In this document: positions 6,919-13,967 of the stretch, one piece after another
Position numbering within the stretch: position 1 is the stretch's first letter
Layout: each line of letters starts with the position of its first letter
NCBI GenBank assembly: GCA_964612075.1
Contig: CAZTFC010000005.1
Coordinates: forward strand, 11,344 to 75,343
DNA from: UBA2219 sp964612075
GTDB taxonomy: Bacteria > Desulfobacterota > Deferrimicrobia > Deferrimicrobiales > Deferrimicrobiaceae
Direction: 5' to 3'
Length of the DNA: 64,000 nt
Notes under the pieces: generated by a model
What the model was told of the DNA's origin: nothing
The model's database searches: none
The model's input: only the letters and a program-made list of their open reading frames with translations
Made by a program: the position numbers and the translations under genes

Positions 6919-8940
6919 ATGGCAAAAACAACTTTTGATGTCCGCGCCTTGCTCCTACGCCTCCCGCGGTTGCTCTTCCTGCTTCTCGCCGCCCTGACGG
7001 CCGTGCCGGCGGTCGCCGCGGACCTGCTGGACATGAGCCTGGAATCGCTGATGAACGTGACCGTCGTCGGGGCCTCGCGCTACGAGCAGAAAATCACGGA
7101 GGCGCCGTCCTACGCGAGCATCGTGACGGCCGAGGACATTAAAAAGAACGGATACAGGAACCTGGGCGACCTGCTCCGGACGCTTCCCGGGGTCTACGTT
7201 TCGTACAACCGCATCTTCCCGACCGTCGGCTTCCGCGGTTTCCTCGTTCCCGGGAGTTTCAATTCCCGGGTCCTTCTCCTGGTCGACGGCCACGTCGTCA
7301 ACAACAGCGTCTACGAGCACGCTCCCGTCGGAAACGACTTCCCGGTGGACATCGACCTCGTGGAGCGGGTGGAAGTGGTGCGGGGCCCCAGCTCCTCCCT
7401 GTACGGCGCGAACGCCTTCTTCGGCGTCATCAACGTCATCACGAAGCGGGGCGGGAACATCGACGGGGTCGAAGCCTCCGGCAGCGCCGGGAGCTGGCGG
7501 ACGTTCGCGGGCCGGGCGACGCTGGGAAAGGAATTTTCCGGGGGGGCCGAGCTCCTCCTCTCCGGATCCGCCGCCGGCAGCGAGGGGCAGGACCTCTACT
7601 TCCCCGAGTACGACAACACGGCCACCAACAACGGGGTCGCCGAGAACGACGACCACGAAAAGTACAACAGCCTGTTCGCCAAGGCCTCCTGGGGCGATTT
7701 CACCTTCGAGGCGGTCCGCGCCTACCGGAAGAAGGATTTGCCTACCGGGCAATACGGGACGGCCTTCGACGACGACCGGACGAACGCCGAAGACCTGTCG
7801 GGCTACGTCGACCTGCGGTACGAGAAGGACCTGGCCAACGGCGTGAACGTCCTCGCGCGGAGCTATTTCGACCATTTCAGCTACAACGGCGACGCCATCT
7901 ATTCCTTCGACCCCTCCCTGGTGAACAAGAACCGGGGGGACAGCGAGTCGTGGGGGGTCGAGCTGAAGACGGTCGCGAAGGTGCGGGAGCGCCACCGGGT
8001 GACCGCGGGCGGGGAGTTCCGGTACGACTTCCGCAAGGACCAGCAGAACTTCTACGAGGGAATCTCCCCGGCCAACCTCGATTCCAGGCAGTCGTCCAAG
8101 GAATGGGCGGCGTACCTGCAGGACGAGTTCCGGATCCACCCGAAGCTGATCCTCAACGCCGGGGTGCGGTACGACCATTACAGCACCTTCGGCGGGACGA
8201 CGAACCCGCGCCTCGGCCTGATCTGGATGCCGCGGGAGAAGACGGCGGCCAAGCTGCTCTACGGAAGGGCGTTCCGCTCCCCGAACTCCTTCGAGATGTA
8301 CTTCGGAAACATCGGGTGGGTGAAGCCGAACCCGGGCGTCCGGCCGGAGACCATCCACTCGTACGAGGCCATCCTCGAGCAATACGCGCAAGGGTTGGGC
8401 GCCGACTGGAAATTCACCGCCGCCGCCTACCACTACCGTATCAAGGGCCTCATCACGCTGCAGGCCGATCCCGCCGACGGGCAGTACTTCTTCGGCAACA
8501 ACCAGTCGATCGAGGCCGACGGGATGGAGCTGGAGGCGGAAGGGAAGCTTTCCGGCGGGATCGAGGGGCGGGCGAGCTACGCGTTCCAGCGCGCGGAATA
8601 CACCGATACGGGATCGACCATCCCCAATTCGCCGAAACACATGGCGAAGCTCAACCTCTCTTTCCCTCTGCTGGCGGGCAAGCTCTACCTGTCCCCCGAA
8701 GCGCAGTACGTCGGCCGCCGGCAGAACACCGCGGGGAAGACGCAAGGGACCGTGCAGGGGTACTTCGTGGCGAACGCCACCCTGCTCGCGCGGGAGCTGC
8801 CGTGGGGGCTGGAGCTGTCCGCGAGCGTCTACAACCTTTTCGACCAGGACTACGCCGACCTCGCGGGGGCCGAGAACCTGCAGAACTCCCTGCCGCAGGA
8901 CGGCCGCAGCTACCGGATCAAGGCGACGGCCAGGTTTTAA
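6919..8940 (+). CDS. TonB-dependent outer-membrane receptor, copy 1
   Basis: A signal peptide (LLFLLLAALTAVPAVAA) is followed by DMSLESLMNVTVVGASRYEQ, the usual N-terminus with a TonB-box-like VTVVGAS. A plug domain comes next (ASIVTAEDIKKNGYRNLGDLLRTLPGV; RVEVVRGPSSSLYGANAFFGVINVIT), then a beta-barrel ending in Phe (KATARF). Length is typical at 673 aa. I chose the ATG at 6919 because GAGGAAAG precedes it at good spacing; the in-frame ATG at 6907 has no ribosome site. The substrate is unknown, and the upstream Fur-like site suggests an iron chelate. It is the first gene of a four-gene run with a 15-base gap to its paralogue. Confidence 0.93.
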   Translation: MAKTTFDVRALLLRLPRLLFLLLAALTAVPAVAADLLDMSLESLMNVTVVGASRYEQKITEAPSYASIVTAEDIKKNGYRNLGDLLRTLPGVYVSYNRIFPTVGFRGFLVPGSFNSRVLLLVDGHVVNNSVYEHAPVGNDFPVDIDLVERVEVVRGPSSSLYGANAFFGVINVITKRGGNIDGVEASGSAGSWRTFAGRATLGKEFSGGAELLLSGSAAGSEGQDLYFPEYDNTATNNGVAENDDHEKYNSLFAKASWGDFTFEAVRAYRKKDLPTGQYGTAFDDDRTNAEDLSGYVDLRYEKDLANGVNVLARSYFDHFSYNGDAIYSFDPSLVNKNRGDSESWGVELKTVAKVRERHRVTAGGEFRYDFRKDQQNFYEGISPANLDSRQSSKEWAAYLQDEFRIHPKLILNAGVRYDHYSTFGGTTNPRLGLIWMPREKTAAKLLYGRAFRSPNSFEMYFGNIGWVKPNPGVRPETIHSYEAILEQYAQGLGADWKFTAAAYHYRIKGLITLQADPADGQYFFGNNQSIEADGMELEAEGKLSGGIEGRASYAFQRAEYTDTGSTIPNSPKHMAKLNLSFPLLAGKLYLSPEAQYVGRRQNTAGKTQGTVQGYFVANATLLARELPWGLELSASVYNLFDQDYADLAGAENLQNSLPQDGRSYRIKATARF

Positions 8941-8955
8941 GGGAAGAAGGGCGGA

Positions 8956-10971
8956 ATGCGCAGACGCTTCCAAATTTTGCTCCTCCTCGCGCTCCTCGCC
9001 GCCCTGGCGGCTGCGCCTGCACGCGCCGCCGGCCCCGCCGACCTGACGGGGATGAGCCTCGAGTCCCTTCTGGACGTGACCGTCTCCGGGGCTTCCCGCT
9101 ACGAGCAGAGAGCGAGCGAGGCGCCCACGTACGCCAGCGTCGTGACCGCCGAGGAAATCCGCAAGTACGGCTACAGGACCCTCGCGGACCTTCTCCGGTC
9201 GCTGCCCGGCATCTTCGTCACCAACGACCGGAACTACAGCTACGTGGGGATCCGCGGGTTCCAGCCCGCGGGGGATTATAACAGCCGGGTGCTCCTCCTC
9301 GTGGACGGCCACCGCGTCAACAACAGCATCTACGACCAGGCCCCGATCGGGAACGACTTCCCCGTCGACATCGACCTCGTGGAGCGCGTGGAGGTCGTCC
9401 GCGGCCCCTCCTCGTCCCTGTACGGCTCCAACGCCTTCTTCGGGGTCATCAACGTCATCACGAAGCGGGCCTACGACATCGACGGCGCGGAAATTTCCGG
9501 CAGCGCCGGGAGCTGGCGGACGTACAAAGGCCGGGCGACGGCGGCGAAGGATTACATAATGAACGGCCCCGCGATCCTCGTCTCGGGAACGGCCGCCGAC
9601 AGCCGGGGGCAGGACCTGTACTTCCCGGAATACGACGATCCGGCGACCAACAACGGCGTCGCGGAAGGCGACGACAGGGAACGGTACGACAGCCTGTTCG
9701 CGAAGGTCTCCTGGGGCGATTTCACCCTGGAAGGGGCGCGCGGGAGCCGCACGAAACGGTTGCCGACGGCATCCTTCGGCACGGTCTTCGACGCGGACGG
9801 GACGTACACCGGCGACCGCACGGGCTTCCTGGACCTCCGGTACGAAAAGGACGTCGACAGCGGCCTGAACCTGATGGCGCGCGCCTATTACGACGAGTAC
9901 TACTACTGGGCGGACTACATCTTCAACTACGCGCCGGGCGATCCCGACGTGATCAACAAGGACTACGCGAAGGCCTCCTCCTTCGGCGCGGAGCTGAAAG
10001 CCGTCAAGACGGTCCGGGACCGCCACCGCCTGACGGCGGGCGTGGAGTTCCGCAACGATTACCGCAAGGACCAGCAGAACTACGACCTCGGCTTCCCGCC
10101 TCCCTTCGTCGACTCCCACCAGTCTTCCAAGGAATGGGGGGCGTACCTGCAGGACGAGTTCCGGATCCACCCGAAGCTGATCCTGAACGCCGGCGTGCGG
10201 TACGACCATTACAGCACCTTCGGCGGGACGACGAACCCGCGCCTCGGCCTGATCTGGACGCCGCGGGAGAAGACGGCGGTCAAGCTTTTGTACGGAAGGG
10301 CGTTCCGGACCCCGACCAGCTACGAGCTGTACTACGGGGACTACCTGACGACGAAGCCGAACCCGGACCTTCGCCCGGAGACGATCCGCTCGATCGAGGC
10401 GGTCCTCGAGCAGCGGATGGAGGGGCTCGGCGGCTCCTGGAAGGCGACCGTGTCCGCCTTCCACAACCGCATCGACGATCTCATCACGATGCAGCCGGAT
10501 CCGTCCGACGGGCTGGACCACTTCGGCAACAACGAATCGATCGAGACGAACGGGCTGGAGCTGGAGCTGGAAGGGAGGCTTCCGGGCGGCATCCAGGGGC
10601 GCGCCAGCTACGCCTGGCAGAGGGCGGAGTACCGGCACGGGGGAGGCACGTTCCCCAACTCGCCGAAGGACATGGCGAAGCTGAACCTGTCCTTCCCGCT
10701 GCTCCCCGGCAGGCTCTTCCTTTCCCCCGAGGCGCAGTACATCGGCCCGAGGAAAACCCTTCCGGGCAAGGCGCAGGAATCCGTGGGGGGATACACGGTG
10801 GCCAACGCCACGCTCCTCGCGCGGAAGCTGCCGTGGGGGCTGGAGCTGTCCGCGAGCGTGTACAACCTGTTCGACAAGCGCTACGCCGATCCGGCGGACA
10901 CCGAACACCTGCAGGATTCCATCCCGCAGGACGGCCGCAGCTACCGGATCCAGGCGACGTGCAGGTTCTGA
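8956..10971 (+). CDS. TonB-dependent outer-membrane receptor, copy 2 (tandem paralogue)
   Basis: This 671-residue receptor has the same architecture as its upstream neighbour: signal peptide (LLLLALLAALAAAPARA), DLTGMSLESLLDVTVSGASRYEQ, plug (AEEIRKYGYRTLADLLRSLPGI; VEVVRGPSSSLYGSNAFFGVI) and a barrel ending in QATCRF. The two proteins are collinear along their full length, and one barrel segment is nearly identical in DNA (8104-8281 against 10135-10312), while surface-loop regions differ. This suggests tandem duplication, loop diversification and local gene conversion. The pair may bind different ligands. It is followed after 13 bases by the YfiR-like gene. Confidence 0.93.
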   Translation: MRRRFQILLLLALLAALAAAPARAAGPADLTGMSLESLLDVTVSGASRYEQRASEAPTYASVVTAEEIRKYGYRTLADLLRSLPGIFVTNDRNYSYVGIRGFQPAGDYNSRVLLLVDGHRVNNSIYDQAPIGNDFPVDIDLVERVEVVRGPSSSLYGSNAFFGVINVITKRAYDIDGAEISGSAGSWRTYKGRATAAKDYIMNGPAILVSGTAADSRGQDLYFPEYDDPATNNGVAEGDDRERYDSLFAKVSWGDFTLEGARGSRTKRLPTASFGTVFDADGTYTGDRTGFLDLRYEKDVDSGLNLMARAYYDEYYYWADYIFNYAPGDPDVINKDYAKASSFGAELKAVKTVRDRHRLTAGVEFRNDYRKDQQNYDLGFPPPFVDSHQSSKEWGAYLQDEFRIHPKLILNAGVRYDHYSTFGGTTNPRLGLIWTPREKTAVKLLYGRAFRTPTSYELYYGDYLTTKPNPDLRPETIRSIEAVLEQRMEGLGGSWKATVSAFHNRIDDLITMQPDPSDGLDHFGNNESIETNGLELELEGRLPGGIQGRASYAWQRAEYRHGGGTFPNSPKDMAKLNLSFPLLPGRLFLSPEAQYIGPRKTLPGKAQESVGGYTVANATLLARKLPWGLELSASVYNLFDKRYADPADTEHLQDSIPQDGRSYRIQATCRF

Positions 10972-10984
10972 CGGGGAGCCGGGG

Positions 10985-11557
10985 ATGACCGACCGACGGC
11001 GACATAGGGCGCTTCGCCTGCTCCTCGCCCTCGCCCTGCTCCTCGGGACCGCCCTCCCGCGCCCGGCGCTGGGGGAACAGCCGTCGACGAAGGAGTACGA
11101 GGTCAAGGCCGCCTTCCTGTTCAACTTCACGAAGTTCGTGACCTGGGGCGATGCGGCGCCGGCGGACGCGGGCAAGCCGTTCGTCATCGCCGTCGTCGGC
11201 GAGGACCCCTTCGGGGAGGCCCTTTCTGTCCTGGAGGGCAAGACCGCCCAGGGGAGGCCGATCGTCGTGCAGAGGGTGTCCGGCGTCGAATCCTTGAGGA
11301 ACTGCCGCATCCTGTTCGTCTCCTCGTCGGCGGGGGACCGCCTCCCGTCGATCCTTCGCGCCGCCCACGCGAGGAACATCCTGACCGTCGGCGACATGGA
11401 CCGGTTCGCCCAGCGGGGCGGCGTCATCGGGCTGGTCCTCGCGGGCGACCGGATCGGCTTCGAGGTCAACACGGAATCGGCGAGGCAGGCGGGGCTGACC
11501 ATCAGCTCGAAGCTGCTCTCCCTGGCCAAGGCCATCCACCACGAAGGCGTGAAATAA
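10985..11557 (+). CDS. YfiR family (DUF4154) periplasmic protein
   Basis: A 190-residue protein with an Arg-rich N-terminus, signal peptide ending near RPALGEQ, and the DUF4154/YfiR core: EYEVKAAFLFNFTKFVTWG, FVIAVVGEDPFG, ILFVSSSAGDRL and GGVIGLVLAGDRIGFEVN. In Pseudomonas, YfiR is a periplasmic repressor of the CHASE8 diguanylate cyclase YfiN, partly controlled by disulfides. This copy has a single cysteine (NCRIL), so disulfide control of that kind looks impossible. The next gene starts four bases downstream and encodes a CHASE8-like sensor kinase, the likely partner. The TonB receptors upstream suggest coupling of outer-membrane uptake or envelope state to the kinase. Confidence 0.85.
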   Translation: MTDRRRHRALRLLLALALLLGTALPRPALGEQPSTKEYEVKAAFLFNFTKFVTWGDAAPADAGKPFVIAVVGEDPFGEALSVLEGKTAQGRPIVVQRVSGVESLRNCRILFVSSSAGDRLPSILRAAHARNILTVGDMDRFAQRGGVIGLVLAGDRIGFEVNTESARQAGLTISSKLLSLAKAIHHEGVK

Positions 11558-11561
11558 GCGC

Positions 11562-13967
11562 ATGCCGAACATTTACCGGAAAGGGCGGATCAAGAACAAG
11601 CTGACGGCGGGGTTCATGCTCTCCATCGCCGCCGTGCTGATCGGGGTCTTCCTCGCCTTCGCCGTCCTGGAAACGGTCTCGTCGCAGAGGGCGGTCCGGC
11701 AGGACCTCTCCTCGATCGCGGAGGTCATCGGCAGCTCCACCATCGCCGCGGTGCTTTTCGACGACAAACCGGCGATCCAGGAGTCGCTGAACGCCCTGAA
11801 GACGCGGAGCGACGTGATCTCGGCGTACGTCGTCGACTCCAACCTGCGGATCATCGCCCATTACACCCACGAATCGGACCGGGGACACCCCATCGGCCAT
11901 TTGAACATCGAGCACCCCGGGGACCCCGCCTGGGCCGACCCCAACCGGATCGCCTCCCTCCGGTTCGAATCGGGCAGGACCCTGATCCTCGGCCGGTCGC
12001 TCACCGTCGTCGAGGACATCGACATGGAGGGGAGCCGCCTGAGCACGATCGTGATCCAGGCCTCCACCGACAAGTTCCGGGAGCTGATGTCCTGGTTCGC
12101 GACCGCCATGGTCGGGATCCTGGCGGCGGCCTCCCTGCTGGCGTTCCTCCTCTCCCGGTACCTGGCCCGACTGCTCTCCCGGCCGATCGTGAGCCTCGCG
12201 AGCACCATGAACGCGGTCCTGGAGAGGAAGGACTATTCCGTGCGCGGCGTCAAGCAGGACGACGACGAGCTGGGCTACCTCTTCGACGGCTTCAACAACA
12301 TCCTCGACCAGGTCCAGGAACGCGACCGGGAAGTGAAGGCCCGCACGAGCGAGCTGCAGGAGGCGCTTTCCAACCTCCACGCCGCGAAGGAGTCGGCCGA
12401 GCACGCCAACCGGGCGAAGTCGCAGTTCCTGGCGAACATGAGCCACGAGATCCGCACGCCGATGAACGGCGTCCTCGGCATGATCGACCTTCTGCTCGAG
12501 ACCCCGATGTCGGGCGCGCAGAAGCGGTACGCGGAGATCATCCGCCGCTCCGGCGAGTCGCTGCTGGCCATCATCAACGACATCCTCGACATCTCCCGGA
12601 TCGAGGCGGGGAAGCTCGTGCTCGAAAGCATCCCCTTCGACCCGCACCTGCTGATCGAGGAGCTCGGGGACTCCTTCGCCCAGCGGGCGCACGCCAAGGG
12701 GATCGAGCTCATCTGCCACGTGGCGGAGGACGTCCCCCGCCGCCTCGTGGGCGACCCGGGACGGCTGCGGCAGATTCTGCTGAACCTCCTGGGCAACGCC
12801 ATAAAGTTCACGGACCGGGGCGAGGTGGTCCTCCGCATGTCCCTAGAACGGCCGGGCGAGGACCCGGTCCTGGTCCGCTTCTCGGTGAAGGACACGGGGA
12901 TCGGGATCGCGCCCGAGGCGAGGAAGAGGGTCTTCCAGCAGTTCGTCCAGGCCGACGGCTCCACGACGCGCAAGTACGGCGGGACCGGGCTGGGGCTGCC
13001 GATCTCGCAGCAGCTCGCGGCCATGATGGGCGGGGAGATCGAGCTCGAAAGCACGCCCGGGAAAGGGTCCGAGTTCCGCTTCCGCGCGCGCTTCCGGCGG
13101 GGCGAGGAAGCGGAGGCCGCGGCGGAGGAGCCGGCGGCGGCCCGGGAGCTGTCCGGGGTCCGCGCGCTGATCGTCGACGACAACGAGACGAACCGGGACA
13201 TCCTGGAGCAGCACTTCCTGCGTTGGGGCATCCGGAGCCGCTCCGCCGTGGGGCCGGGGGAGGCGCTGGAGGCGATGCGCGCGGCGGCGAGGGAAGGGGA
13301 CCCCTTCGGTCTCGCCGTCCTCGACCGCCAGATGCCCGGGGGCGACGGGCTGGAGCTCGCCCGGAAGATCCAGGAAGACCCCGCGATCCGGGACGCGCGG
13401 CTCGTGCTCCTTTCCTCGGTCGACCTCGACTCGGAAGCGAAGAGCGCCGTTGAGGGAGGGATCTCCGGCTACCTGACGAAGCCGGTGCGGCCGTCGGCCC
13501 TGCTCGACTGCATCCTGACCTCGCTGGGAACGACGCCCCCCGCGAAAGAGGGCGTGCCGCAGGAGCCGCCCGGTGAAACGGCCCGCGCGGCCCTGGGGGC
13601 GTCCGTCCTGCTCGTGGAGGACAACCCGGTGAACCAGACGGTCGCCCGGAGCATGCTGGAGCTGCTCGGCTGCCGCACGACGATCGCGTCGGACGGCCGG
13701 GAGGCGGTCGACGCGGCCGCCGCGGGGTCGTTCGACCTCATTTTGATGGACTGCCAGATGCCGGTCATGGACGGGTACGAGGCGACCCGCGCGATCCGCG
13801 CCCGGGAGGCCGTCCGCACCCCGATCGTCGCCCTGACCGCGGACGCGATGCCCGGCACCAGCGAGCGGTGCCTGGCCGAGGGGATGGACGGCTACCTCAG
13901 CAAGCCGTTCACCCTGCAGCAGCTCCGCGAGCTCGTGGAGCGGTTCCTTCAGCCGCGCTCCGCGTGA
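11562..13967 (+). CDS. Hybrid sensor histidine kinase: CHASE8-like sensor, HAMP, HisKA, HATPase, two REC domains
   Basis: An 801-residue inner-membrane kinase. TM1 spans about 15-37, a CHASE8-like periplasmic domain about 45-170 (DLSSIAEVIGSSTIAAVLFDD; DVISAYVVDSNLRIIAHY) and TM2 about 178-200, followed by HAMP and a short coiled coil. The phospho-acceptor is His295 in ANMSHEIRTPMNG. The ATPase domain has NAIKFTDRGE, DTGIGI and GGTGLGL. REC1 carries Asp588 (LDRQMPGGDG) and REC2 Asp730 (LMDCQMPVMDG). No HPt domain is present, so a separate phosphotransfer protein is needed if the relay continues. Its sensor is the YfiN type, and a YfiR homologue lies four bases upstream. The last 19 bases overlap the convergent uvrA gene. 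Confidence 0.92.
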   Translation: MPNIYRKGRIKNKLTAGFMLSIAAVLIGVFLAFAVLETVSSQRAVRQDLSSIAEVIGSSTIAAVLFDDKPAIQESLNALKTRSDVISAYVVDSNLRIIAHYTHESDRGHPIGHLNIEHPGDPAWADPNRIASLRFESGRTLILGRSLTVVEDIDMEGSRLSTIVIQASTDKFRELMSWFATAMVGILAAASLLAFLLSRYLARLLSRPIVSLASTMNAVLERKDYSVRGVKQDDDELGYLFDGFNNILDQVQERDREVKARTSELQEALSNLHAAKESAEHANRAKSQFLANMSHEIRTPMNGVLGMIDLLLETPMSGAQKRYAEIIRRSGESLLAIINDILDISRIEAGKLVLESIPFDPHLLIEELGDSFAQRAHAKGIELICHVAEDVPRRLVGDPGRLRQILLNLLGNAIKFTDRGEVVLRMSLERPGEDPVLVRFSVKDTGIGIAPEARKRVFQQFVQADGSTTRKYGGTGLGLPISQQLAAMMGGEIELESTPGKGSEFRFRARFRRGEEAEAAAEEPAAARELSGVRALIVDDNETNRDILEQHFLRWGIRSRSAVGPGEALEAMRAAAREGDPFGLAVLDRQMPGGDGLELARKIQEDPAIRDARLVLLSSVDLDSEAKSAVEGGISGYLTKPVRPSALLDCILTSLGTTPPAKEGVPQEPPGETARAALGASVLLVEDNPVNQTVARSMLELLGCRTTIASDGREAVDAAAAGSFDLILMDCQMPVMDGYEATRAIRAREAVRTPIVALTADAMPGTSERCLAEGMDGYLSKPFTLQQLRELVERFLQPRSA

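Noticed and set aside
6955..11535. Open frame of about 1,500 codons on the minus strand
   Set aside because: It is antisense to the two TonB receptors and YfiR, and its Arg/Val/Pro/Gly-rich translation has no domains; the apparent repeats simply mirror the tandem receptors.
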